From Liolophura sinensis (taxonomy: Eukaryota; Mollusca; Polyplacophora; Chitonida; Chitonidae), in the NCBI RefSeq assembly GCF_032854445.1, contig NC_088295.1, positions 70,956,028 to 71,020,027 of the forward strand: a stretch of DNA of 64,000 nt, written 5' to 3'. The position numbers and the translations under genes are program-made. The notes beneath the pieces were generated by a model. The model saw nothing but the letters and a program-made list of their open reading frames with translations. It was not told where the DNA came from and searched no databases. Of this stretch, positions 56,401 through 64,000 are shown one piece after another (the first letter of the stretch is position 1; each line of letters opens with the position of its first letter).

Positions 56401-59400
56401 TCTGGCTACAGGAATGAAAGTCAGTGTGGCCATAAAACTACATTCAGATAATGAATAATTTGTAACATTTAATGCATATGTATGATGTATTTCTTATTCT
56501 CTTACTGCCTTTTCTTGTTTCAATCTCATCCTGTAACAGCTTTTTCCTGTTTCAGCCTGCAGCCTGTCTCTTCCTGATACAGCTTCATCCTGCAACAGCT
56601 AGCCTCTACCTGTTACAGCCTTCTTCCTGTTACAGCCTTCTTCCTGTTACAGCCTTCTTCCATTTGGCTTTATGTGGTGTCTGAGCCTCACTCCATCTAT
56701 TTACATCTTAATCCTTCTCCAGCTAACTCTAGAATCTACAAATAAATGATACTTGACATTTTACAGCATAATTTTGACACGGGAAAAATGATGGCAGGGC
56801 TAGACTGTGACAGTCCGTGTGATCCTACAGCACCCAGGACACTAGAGGGGGATGTCAAAGATGAGAGTCCCCACCCTACTGTTTTCATGACTCACAAGTG
56901 GGTGAAACATTTAGGGTTCACTTCGGTTTGTACAGTTAGTACAGTACAGTTTGAGAGAATTCCAGCCTATTGATGCAGAGATCTTGAAATGGCCAGGTCT
57001 TCCTTTTTTATGATGCGTCTGTGTTTGAACTGCATACATTACTATTTTGAGAATGTCACAGAACGATTTGTAACTTTCAAGCAAAGAAAGGTGGGGTGAA
57101 GGAAGTACATCATTAACACATAAACACATATGGACCAGCTATTCAATTTGGTATGTTCTCACATGATTAAACAACAGTGTGTCCTTAATATGAGGAGTAA
57201 TATGATGATAATGAGGTGTATATCTAATAATAATAATGCAATTATAGGTTAAAATACATGTAGATTGGAAAAACTGTTTGCTGGATATCGTACTTTAGCT
57301 GTGATTCTTCGCCTTCAGGTTACCAATGAAGAAAGGCAGTGAGGAGGTTGACTTTCGTTACATGGCATCTGTGGGTAACGGTCACCTAGCTACGACAGTC
57401 TACAGTGACACTGTCTATGTGAACGGCCTTTACAATGGACCCACAGGTACCTCCTCCACATAAAAGCAAGCTTTTGTTCCGTTTATTGTGAAATTTTTGA
57501 AAATAAATTTGAGATTTGTTTTTCTTTAAGTATATGGGTAAGGCGAGTATGTCATATCTATTGCCAGAAAAGTCATCCTTTTTCTCTTGGAATATACACT
57601 TGCAAGGGGATTATGCTGTCATATTGAATGGAAAACAACCTGACTGCTTGAAGCAATGCTGTTCATGTAGAATGAGTGTGCATTCAAACTTTAGCTGGCA
57701 CCTTACAGGCACAAACATGTATATCTGGGTGGCATAAGCAGGATGATGCTCCTGAGAGTTGATTCTTGTTTTATAGAATAAGTATGCAATTGTCACTCAT
57801 TGGTTATCAGCTGCTGTTAGAGTACATGTGTAAGACAATTTGTAAACACTGCAATTAGATAACTTTGGTACATCTGACTGGTAGTGACAAGTTTCTTCCC
57901 AGGCTGGACACACAGAGCTCGCATCCCATCTTACAATGCAATACGCTTACACGTCCAAGGGCAGCCAAGTGAAGCAGTCAAGAGGACATATGCTTTGGAT
58001 GTTGAAAGTGGTAGGTGGGCAAATAATCAAAACATAAACATGGATTTATGGATGTTGTTTCCAGTGTTGTTTAGAGAACAGCAAAATAGTGTACATTACT
58101 GCAACTGGAATTTGTCAGCATTTTTGCATGTTTATGCTCTGCCAAGTGTGGCATACAAATGGCATTTGCAGGACATGTGCATAAACTGAAGAAATTGTGC
58201 AATTTGTTAAGCACTGAATTTGACCAGTGCACTGGATACAGTTTGGGCTCTAAGATGATTTTGGTGAGTATGAATGAATTAAATCTGGTTGTACATAAAA
58301 ATACTGTAGATTGATCCAATCAGATCCAATTCTGATTGGAAAGTACACTAGACAGATATTCAAATCCTTAAGAATTGCTGTATGGTGTTTTTGTTTTCTT
58401 TAAGTCTGTCATTGTAGTTAAATTTGTCATTTTTGAGTTTTTAGTTAAATGATATGGATATTTTCTGCCATCACAAAAATGTGAATAATGATAGTTTGCT
58501 GATCAGAGAGAATTTGGATTATCCACATGCATTTATGCAGATGTTTCTGCCTATTTCCAGCCGTGTTTGAAGAGAGTATTATCTCCCCTTATGTGACCGT
58601 CAAACAGAGAACGTATGCACATCAGTATTATAACAGGCTGTTACTGACTGAGATCCTTGTAACAAGGCAGGGTGATACTGACATGGCTGTCGTGCTTACA
58701 GTGAAAAACAACAGGGGAAATGACAGTATAGATATCAGCTTTAAGCAGCCTGAAAATTACCAACGACCCGAAATGTGAGTTATGTGCAGCTCTATTGAAC
58801 ATATTTTAGGTGATGCTGGTCGGAAAATATAAAGTACTGTCCAGATGGAAACTGTCTTACTGATGATAAGAAGACCGTTACTTTTTCTGGGGTGCATTTT
58901 GAGTTCTTTCCCTTTTTATATGGTGTTTTCTAATGGCTAATATACATTAATGTACAGCTGTATTCATGGATCGTGGTGTTAAGGTACATCATTTCCTGTT
59001 ATTTTGTTACATTGCTGCTTATATTCTTTTCTTTATTTGATACCTGATGTCGCAGTTAAGAATGTATGTGACTTTCATCAGGTTTTAAATATTAGCTGAG
59101 AAGACTGGAGTGCAAAGAGTAAATTACAGCTCTTTTCCAGGTACTTGACAAACCACCTACCTTAATTAAAATTAAAGCCAAATCAGACAAGCTAATGTGA
59201 TCAGTCATATCGTTAAGACTTGTCCAGCATGTGTATAACCGCCTCATCGTAGGAGTTTAGGTCCATCATTTTTGTGAGTTTCACACATTGTTTCTAACGG
59301 TTATTGTGGTTCATTGGTTACAGCTGTCCTGATGGCTGTTCTCTGATGGAAGGTCAGACCCTGATTCCAGAGACAGAAACCAGCTCCCTACACCATATCA

Positions 59401-62400
59401 CAGTTGTCTGGAAGAACCTGCCTGCTAAGCTTCGCGTGGAGCCTGGTGTGAGTGAGGCACGCTGGCTGTTTGCCATGTCAGCTGACCAGAACAGGATTGC
59501 TGCAGAACAGACATTTGACGATGCACTGCGTCAGTGGACAGCTAACCATGACTACCTGTACAACATGCACGTTAAGGCCTGGGAGGAGAAGTGGAACAAA
59601 GGACGAATTGAAGTTGATGACAATCCACGTCTGTCCAAGCTCATTTATGGAAGTTTCTACTACATGTTATCGTTCTTGCCTTCCACAGACACATTTGTTC
59701 CAAATAACCAGTTCTATGGTCTCAGTCCAGGCGGTCTGGCAAATGGTGCCAACTGGACAGACTATCAGGGACACGTGTTCTGGGACATGGAGACCTGGAT
59801 GTATCCCACAATGCTCATGTTCCACCCAGAACTTGCCAAGGAGATGCTGTCTTATCGTATCTACAGTATGCCTCCCTCCCAGAAGCGTGCCGAGAGTGGA
59901 GGGTATTCAGGGCTGCGCTATCCATGGGAAGCTGCTTTCACCGGAGGGGAAGTAACTCCTGATATCTGTGTACCCTGTCGTGAAAACCAGCAGCACATTA
60001 CTGGTGATATAGCTTTTGCTGCCAGGCAATATCTAACTGCTACCCGAGACATACACTGGCTTAAATCAGAGAAAGGCTATGAGTTCATCAAAGGAATGGC
60101 AGAATTCTGGAAAACTCGGCCAGAATGGAATGAGAAGACCGGTTACTATGATATAAATGGTAGGTGCATTCTTGTACATGCACACACTAGTATTTGTATT
60201 TGTACTTAAAAGGAGCTATAGGTTTATCCCTTGTCTGTCTGTCAGTCCATCACAACATTTTGGACTTTTTTGTCCATTTGAGATGAAATTGTGTACGTTT
60301 TTGTCCTGTTGTGCATTTACAGACTTTTTCAAAAGAGTTCGTTAATCTGAAGTAAAACTTTATACGTGGTTTCACGGAGGCAAGTTAGAGATCAAGCTTG
60401 AACTTTGGGGTATTTTCATTCGTTTTCACAAATTCATAGCTGTTTTTGTTCTGTTGCGGTCTTAAACATTATTCTGACTGCTCAAACTGGTGCAGGACAT
60501 TGTAAAAGAATTACTTTCAAAATGCTTGCTTTCCTGATTTTTTAAGGGTCTACTTCAGTGGGCTGTCTTCATTTAAAGCAGTGCATGCAATAGCAGCAGT
60601 GGAATTTGTGAATAACACCATATTGATGTACCAGATCAGCTGCATCCATCCTTTCTATCAAGAATGACAAATACCTTTGTCAGCATATAACCTCTAAATC
60701 ATAAACACTAAGCTCAGCTTTCTCTACACCTGATGTGCTTTGTAGGAGTTATGCCCCCTGATGAGCATCAACTCAGCATCAACAACTCTGTTTACACCAA
60801 CATTGGTGCCAAGCTCAGTATTCACTTTGCTCGCTATGCTGCATGTTTGGTTGGGATGAAAGCCACAGAAGAAATCAGTGAGGACTGGTTGGAAGTTGCC
60901 AGAAAGATCTTCATTCCCTTTGATGATGAACGACAATATCACCCAGAATTCCAGGGCTATGGAAATGTGACGGGTTAGTAATTTATTGTTCTGTATGATT
61001 GTAAGCAGTCATTGAATATTGGGTACTTGATAGGCACTAATTCACATTGATTGTTTATCAGTGGCATTGTGAGTAGACATGTTAACCTGCATGCAGTGTT
61101 GTGTATTTATTGTTGTGGTCTTTTGCTCATAAATCTAAGGGTAATTATAATAACAATTTTATGAAATGACATTGTAAGCTACTCAAGCCTGGAAGGAATG
61201 CTTGCAATCTGTTATCATAGTAATCATTATATAAACTGTTCTTGTTGATTAAATGTGTGAATGGACTTTTTGTATGCATAACAAGATCTGAGTTTTTTGT
61301 AGGTGAAAAGAAAATTGTGAAACAGGCAGACGTCATCTTGGCTGGTTTCCCTCAGATGTGGCCCATGCCTGCCACTGTGCGGCAGAATGACCTTGAGGTC
61401 TACGAGATGGTTACCCACCCAGGAGGACCAGCCATGACATGGGGGATGTTTGCCATTGGTTGGCTGGAGCTGGGAAATGAGGAGAAAGCTGCAGACACAT
61501 TTCACAGGAGTTACTCTTTGTACACACGAGAACCATTCAAGGTGACCAATCATAAATGTGTTTCTATTATGCTGGAATTAAAAGGAACTCTTGAAATGCT
61601 AACTCTTATTAAATTGGGTCTATCTGCCCATCCATCTTCCTTGCCTTGATTAAATATTGTCCACTTTTTTTTCATGTATGTTAATTTTGTGTAGGCTCAA
61701 ATCATTTTGGAAAAAGACATCACTCATCCATGCATCACTTTTGCATATTTAGAATGGGATATAAATACTTTCAAGTTGCTTGTTTATATTGTCTTAATTT
61801 TGTTTTATAAATATGACATGAAATTCGTTGTTTTTACTATGGGTCGTTAGATCTGGACAGAGGCCCGATCTGGTATTGGTGCTGTTAACTTCATCACAGG
61901 AATGGGTGGATTCCTGCAGGCGGTATTTTTCGGTTATGGTGGAGCGCGATTACATGTAGAAAAATTGGACTTTGATCCGCGGCTGGTACCAGGGACGTCA
62001 GCAATGCGATTTAAGGGACTAAACTACCTGGGGAACTCTCTGGATGTGGAAATAAAACAGTACTCAGTTCAGGTGATTTGTAGACTTGAGTCCAGAAAAC
62101 ACCCTCTGATGCTGGAAAGTTTGGAGTCAGGTGTGCGTTATCATCTCAAACAAGGTAGGCCTAACTATAGTACAGATGTTCAGTCAACAGTTTAGTTGTT
62201 CTGTCAAATCATTGTGCAAGTAGAGCAGGAAGGAAACATTAGCATGTCAAAGTGGAATCACTTGAACTAGATGTGACTGTATGAGGATAAGAAATATCAT
62301 ACAAACTGTTGTAAAGTACCTGCCACTGGATAGTATTACCACAAAAAGTACATGTACATGTGTCAACTCTGGTTGTAGACTCTACATCTTTCTTGTTGCA

Positions 62401-63668
62401 TGTTTATATTTATTGCATTTACACCTGTTGTTAACATTTGTGTATTCATAACATTTGTGCCAGTCAGTAAAGTCTGTCAGTTTATTGCAGATTAAACTGT
62501 ATGACTTGTTACATTCAAGAGGATGTGTTAAAAACTTTCTACATGTATGTTTCAGACAAAGAATTAACATTTGGAAGAGAGCCTTTCACAGTTCGTGCTG
62601 TTGATGTCACTGATTGTCCACTGCCAGAAGGTATGTTTATACCATACGCTGTCGATCTTTTTGTGGTTATTTATCCATACAGCAATTTCCCAAAACACAA
62701 TTAGAGAATTAAATTACAAAATAGATGAAATGCCATGAAAAATTCTTGTTCTCCAGATGTTTCTAACAAATCCTTGTATAATGGCTATCTTCCAAATCCA
62801 ACATACATACTCATGTACTTACATCTCTCTGTACTGTAAGGTGGCTCTTGCCCTGAGATCATCTGGAGGAAGACCCCTACAATGGTTCCCAAGCCCAAGT
62901 ACAAGACAGTGGTTGTACGTCAGACAGGGGGTAACCGCTGCTTTGATCAGTCAGACTGTAAGAGTATTGTTGATCACAACCAGGTAGGACTTCTGATGGC
63001 ATACATGGAACTTTGGCACATCTGTGTGTAATATGTGTAGATATGTGATGTAGTACAAAGTTCTACCCCAGCTAAATGTTTCAGTTTCACACACCACAGA
63101 AAATACCTTGCGTTTTTAACCTTACTGTCGATGGCGAAGAAAAAAAATTCCTCATTCCGAATTTCATGGATTTGTCCTTGGCAGAAGGATGAGCTATGCA
63201 CAAAATTTAATCCAAATCCCTGCATAGCTTTTGCCATTAACTTGCTGACAGGCAAATTTGCTGACTCAGCAAAAAAAGTGCCCTCTTTTGGTAGTGGTAA
63301 TAAGCAAATGTGCATAATGTACACGAAGGGTTCAACTACATGTACCTGTGGGACATGAAAGTACGGGAATAATATAACCTACTACAGATGTGTCAAGAAT
63401 ATAGTTGGTGTTACTTTTTGTTGTTAATGATTTAAATGTGGTAAACAGTATTGTTTCAAAACATCCTGACTATGTACTATGGAGTTGTCAGACTTCATTT
63501 TTATGCCTTGTACTTGTGTCCAGATTGCTAACTTTTGCTGTCATTTTTGTGTTAGTTTAATTTGCTATTGTTCTCTCCAGACTTATGCAGGGTTTCACTT
63601 CTTGGTGGGGGATGATGGTAGGGTGTATGGAGGGGAGGGCTGGGACATTCCTACAGATGAAGCTTTGA
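26695..63668 (+). CDS. Giant secreted tandem GH65 (PGGHG-type) / PGRP-like protein, 3' incomplete
   Basis: One gene of at least 49 coding exons. Signal-peptide exon: 26695-26840. Then four modules, each GH65 – PGRP – linker. Exons 2-49 have consistent phases at every junction and give about 3,601 codons without a stop; the frame is still open at the donor 63668/63669. Each GH65 unit is about 720 residues, close to human PGGHG (737). Unlike that enzyme, which to my knowledge has no signal peptide, this product starts with a hydrophobic leader, so it should enter the secretory pathway. PGGHG removes glucose from Glc-Gal-hydroxylysine of collagen. PGRP domains bind peptidoglycan or, as amidases, cut it. 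Modules begin and end in phase 2, so whole modules can be duplicated without frame damage. Known: the activities of the separate families. Inferred: an extracellular role on collagen-type glycans combined with binding. Alternative: several genes read as one, but no internal start, stop or signal peptide occurs between modules. Confidence 0.85.
27281..27326. other. Perfect 21-bp hairpin with 4-nt loop
   Basis: gataccactttcaccaacc plus aa, then tcct, then the exact reverse complement ending gtgaaagtggtatc. All 21 pairs match. It lies in intron 1 of the giant gene. It is too short for an ordinary animal pre-miRNA. Confidence 0.9.
27388..27465. repeat. Short tandem repeat, about 29-bp period
   Basis: Just under three copies of a unit containing tctgttgtgctcaccagtt and ctcact, intronic, with single-base differences between copies. 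Confidence 0.8.
28322..35326 (+). CDS. Module 1 GH65 domain (PGGHG-type), exons 2-9
   Basis: Exons 28322-28449, 28657-28761, 29294-29513, 29879-30747, 32569-32799, 33598-33833, 34265-34568 and 35252-35326. The order of motifs follows human [17 protein letters not shown] near the start, [18 protein letters not shown] (Asp301 equivalent), [19 protein letters not shown] (general acid, Glu430 equivalent), [16 protein letters not shown], and [20 protein letters not shown] (Glu574 equivalent). All three acidic residues shown to matter in the human enzyme are present, so it should be active. Oddities: FPWQSA where modules 2-4 and human have W-E (Gln for Glu), and a VCIPC (CxxC) insert absent from human PGGHG. 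The intron 30748-32568 holds a SINE piece and a TA microsatellite; the intron 34569-35251 holds a dispersed repeat. Confidence 0.9.
31640..31738 (+). mobile_element. Diverged SINE 3' fragment, sense
   Basis: Contains accgtcgtatataattcttgagtatggcg and ccaccagtgtgg-like pieces of the SINE body, intronic in module 1 GH65. Strongly diverged. Confidence 0.5.
32419..32474. repeat. TA microsatellite
   Basis: Long TA run with two TATG interruptions, about 95 bp before exon 6 of the giant gene. Confidence 0.95.
34797..34971 (+). repeat. Dispersed intronic repeat, copy 1
   Basis: About 175 bp, with gacacctggtctgct, aggaatatttagtttctt, tcacatggt and gtaattctttgctttcag, found again in the same orientation at 41270-41445. 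The two copies sit in non-homologous introns (exons 8/9 and 17/18), so they are a dispersed element and not module duplication. Confidence 0.7.
35601..37262 (+). CDS. Module 1 PGRP-like domain, exons 10-12
   Basis: Exons 35601-35770, 36371-36564 and 37148-37262. PGRP hallmarks: YIVLTHT (the place of the vxHHT strand), a C-x5-C pair (CHTMLDC) that forms the conserved PGRP disulfide, [15 protein letters not shown], and TIAVMGDF. The first zinc-ligand His is Thr. The last exon (NYTVLT...WKHW) lacks the Gly-His and the Cys of amidases. So it cannot bind zinc in the normal way and should not be an amidase. The helix between the first two exons is about 15 residues shorter than in modules 2 and 3. 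An intron present in modules 2 and 3 is absent here, so exon 11 is a fusion of two exons. Confidence 0.8.
37811..37944 (+). CDS. Linker 1, exon 13
   Basis: A 44-residue piece with [14 protein letters not shown] and ending PHIFRTD, phase 0 to 2. The CDRxCxR/CDxxCD motif recurs in all three complete linkers and may form a small disulfide loop. No known domain. Confidence 0.75.
38167..43786 (+). CDS. Module 2 GH65 domain, catalytic residues lost, exons 14-21
   Basis: Exons 38167-38294, 38916-39020, 39262-39478, 39859-40673, 41517-41741, 42286-42518, 43124-43433 and 43712-43786. The fold motifs remain ([72 protein letters not shown]). But the Asp301 position is Tyr ([12 protein letters not shown] against [12 protein letters not shown]). 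The Glu574 position is Ser (VWQSS against IWTED), and the surrounding glycine-rich stretch is rewritten. Only the general acid Glu in PPDE is kept. The frame is intact, so this looks like a maintained pseudoenzyme or binding domain and not a decayed one. Confidence 0.88.
38791..38828. other. Perfect 17-bp hairpin with 4-nt loop
   Basis: actaatgtttctgagtg, loop ggag, then the exact complement cactcagaaacattagt. Lies in the intron between exons 14 and 15. Same design as the hairpin at 27281-27326. Confidence 0.9.
39674..39815 (+). mobile_element. SINE 3' part, sense
   Basis: gggaaggtctgtcagcaacc through ccaccataatgatggctgcc to tgaaatattcttgag and an (aacaaat) tail; a short piece of the tail is deleted. 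It ends about 45 bp before exon 17. Confidence 0.85.
41270..41445 (+). repeat. Dispersed intronic repeat, copy 2
   Basis: Second copy of the element at 34797-34971, in the same orientation, in the intron between exons 17 and 18. It ends close to the acceptor of exon 18 and includes its own ttctttgctttcag. Confidence 0.7.
41814..42074 (-). mobile_element. Near-complete tRNA-derived SINE with target-site duplication
   Basis: The reverse strand starts GGGGCCTCCGTGGCTCAGTT with an A-box-like TGGCTCAGTTGG and a B-box-like GAGTTCAAGTCC, and ends in a (taaa)-type tail. The insert is flanked by identical 11-bp repeats aggaagagaat at 41803-41813 and 42075-42085, the mark of a retrotransposition event. 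It lies in the intron between exons 18 and 19. This is the best copy in the window and was used to recognise the others. Confidence 0.95.
42566..42640 (-). mobile_element. Diverged SINE tail, antisense
   Basis: tttatgccgtacccaggaataa after a ttatttgtttattcattt stretch, matching the SINE 3' end with changes. Intronic, just after exon 19. Confidence 0.55.
44613..46443 (+). CDS. Module 2 PGRP-like domain, exons 22-25
   Basis: Exons 44613-44776, 45371-45506, 45997-46087 and 46329-46443. This is the most typical PGRP of the four. It opens [10 protein letters not shown] (the RxxWGA start of the PGRP fold), has a CTDKSAC disulfide pair and [17 protein letters not shown], then AIGVMGDF and a long C-terminal exon ending SKSVHW. 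The HHT strand reads VYQTAG, so the first zinc His is Tyr; the conserved tyrosine of YNFLVG is kept; the Gly-His of the last part is Gly-Gly and the ligand Cys is missing. Expected to bind, not cleave. SINE fragments at 44997-45096 and 45690-45766 lie in its introns. Confidence 0.88.
44997..45096 (-). mobile_element. SINE 3' fragment, antisense
   Basis: tttgattggtgttaactggg, tactcaagaatatttcactt and ggaggaaaccaggcagagcc blocks; no head. Intronic in module 2 PGRP. Confidence 0.85.
45690..45766 (-). mobile_element. SINE tail fragment, antisense
   Basis: gattggtgttttacaccgtt, ctcaagaatatttcactgat and agccaacattatggt blocks only. Intronic in module 2 PGRP. Confidence 0.85.
46682..46809 (+). CDS. 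Linker 2, exon 26
   Basis: A 42-residue piece with [12 protein letters not shown] and ending TLFETD, same phases and CDxxC motif as linkers 1 and 3. Confidence 0.75.
47195..53909 (+). CDS. Module 3 GH65 domain (PGGHG-type), exons 27-34
   Basis: Exons 47195-47322, 47591-47698, 48447-48666, 49184-50013, 50412-50639, 50994-51229, 53367-53670 and 53835-53909. All three essential acids are present: [29 protein letters not shown] and [29 protein letters not shown] keeps the Glu that module 1 has lost, and ICVPC gives the module-specific CxxC. It should be an active glucosidase. The intron after exon 28 holds a 46-bp minisatellite. The intron 51230-53366 (2.1 kb) is the longest in the gene and has no recognised content apart from a 108-codon open frame at 52527-52853 without motifs. 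Confidence 0.9.
47866..48170. repeat. 46-bp intronic minisatellite
   Basis: About six and a half copies of a unit containing tattgagtatggcc, cacacaagtgaaatcc and ttgttcacag, with one shortened unit near the start and increasing divergence at the end. Lies between exons 28 and 29. Confidence 0.92.
54018..54102 (-). mobile_element. SINE tail fragment, antisense
   Basis: ttttacgccatactcaagaa, tatttcactgatacgacggc and agcattatggtgggcgg blocks. Intronic between exons 34 and 35. Confidence 0.85.
54246..56252 (+). CDS. Module 3 PGRP-like domain, exons 35-38
   Basis: Exons 54246-54412, 54742-54889, 55336-55426 and 56147-56252. YVILHHTT keeps the first zinc His, CFNYGDC keeps the disulfide, and [18 protein letters not shown] keeps the tyrosine. 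GIGALGDF is typical of the PGRP core. In the last exon YRVIGFDQI has Phe where amidases have His, and DVPADRL replaces the Cys-containing TxCPGxxL. Two of three zinc ligands are therefore gone. This is the PGRP closest to an ancestral active domain in the array. Confidence 0.88.
56512..56665. repeat. Imperfect short tandem repeat
   Basis: Repeated ttcctgttacagcc-type units of about 17-19 bp, perfect in the last three copies (cttcttcctgttacagc), intronic between exons 38 and 39. It resembles repeated 3' splice acceptors (pyrimidines followed by acag). Confidence 0.8.
56767..56897 (+). CDS. Linker 3, exon 39
   Basis: A 43-residue piece with [12 protein letters not shown] and ending HPTVFMTH. 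Same phases as the other linkers. Its PTVF ending is the closest match to the end of exon 1 (PTVFQTS). Confidence 0.75.
57319..62630 (+). CDS. Module 4 GH65 domain (PGGHG-type), exons 40-47
   Basis: Exons 57319-57446, 57903-58010, 58561-58774, 59324-60159, 60746-60973, 61303-61541, 61851-62154 and 62556-62630. [29 protein letters not shown] and [20 protein letters not shown] keep all three essential acids, so it should be active. ICVPC is present. It is the closest relative of module 3, and a 143-bp tract is almost identical in DNA (see findings). Intron positions and phases equal those of modules 1-3. Confidence 0.9.
62841..63668 (+). CDS. Module 4 PGRP-like domain, first two exons (cut by window edge)
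   Basis: Exons 62841-62983 and 63581-63668. GGSCPEII at the start, VVVRQTGG in place of the HHT strand (both His lost), the CFDQSDC disulfide pair, and [17 protein letters not shown], where the conserved tyrosine is Phe. As in module 1, the helix before this strand is shortened. The exon ends at a donor (A|gtgagt) in phase 1, the same phase as exons 23 and 36, so the remaining PGRP exons should follow outside the window. Confidence 0.82.
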
Positions 63669-64000
63669 GTGAGTATCTCAGATGTTCCAGCCACATGTAC
63701 ATGTATATGTAACCATAGCTAAGTTTGACCTCTTCGCTTGTTTGTTATTACCAAGTAATACTTATGGCTATATTCAAGTAAGAGTTCATTGACCAAACAA
63801 TTGACAGAATAAGATTTTTGACAAGTTATGCATTGTGGAATTTGGCCACTGCCAAGTTTCTATTCATTTTACTGCTGTAACATACATTCACCAACATGAA
63901 ATAACAGATGTGGTAATGAGAAAATTCTGAAATAAAACAGTCTTGTGTTTTGAGTGCCGATAATAAGGGATAATCCATCTAAATAAGGCCTCCGCTCCAT
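63669..64000. other. Intron of the giant gene, no content recognised
   Basis: AT-rich sequence after the donor of exon 49. I see no exon or repeat in it. Confidence 0.6.

Noticed and set aside
26695-63668. Four separate tandem genes instead of one
   Set aside because: No signal peptide, start exon or stop appears between modules; linker exons keep phase and join PGRP to the next GH65. The possibility is kept only as an alternative to test with cDNA.

Overview
The window is nuclear DNA of an animal: every gene is split by GT-AG introns, coding density is low, and short tRNA-derived SINEs are scattered on both strands. The SINE type (tRNA-like head, body reading out to a tail like 'gagtacggcgtaaaacaccaatcaa') and the very frequent word TACATGTA are what I associate with molluscs and related lophotrochozoans. 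I would call it a marine lophotrochozoan, most likely a mollusc; no single marker gene proves this.

Layout. At 1147-1238 (-) lies the first coding exon of an unidentified gene that leaves the window on the left. 1239-6161 is intergenic and repeat-bearing, with a 70-bp inverted-repeat pair. At 6162-16187 (+) is the orthologue of SH3BP5 (Sab), a coiled-coil Rab11 exchange factor and JNK-binding scaffold; its last exon contains several apparent frame changes. 16188-26694 is a 10.5-kb intergenic stretch with SINEs, a MITE and two fold-back elements. From 26695 to beyond the right edge (+) runs one very large gene. I could resolve 49 coding exons of it, about 3,601 codons, with all splice phases compatible and no frame break.

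The large gene is the main discovery. A signal-peptide exon is followed by four tandem modules. Each module is a complete glycoside hydrolase family 65 domain of the PGGHG type (protein-glucosylgalactosylhydroxylysine glucosidase, the enzyme that removes glucose from collagen Glc-Gal-hydroxylysine), then a peptidoglycan-recognition-protein (PGRP/amidase_2-like) domain, then a short CDxxC linker. The PGRP domain of module 4 is cut by the window edge. GH65 domains 1, 3 and 4 keep the three acidic residues needed in human PGGHG (Asp301, Glu430, Glu574); GH65 domain 2 has lost two of them. All four PGRP domains have lost zinc-binding residues, so they should bind or scaffold rather than cut. The product looks like a secreted multi-module protein joining a collagen-glycan hydrolase to degenerate PGRP domains. 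I know of no described protein with this architecture.

Repeats inside the gene include a near-complete SINE with an 11-bp target-site duplication, a 46-bp minisatellite, two perfect tight hairpins, and a 143-bp tract that is almost identical between modules 3 and 4 and suggests gene conversion.
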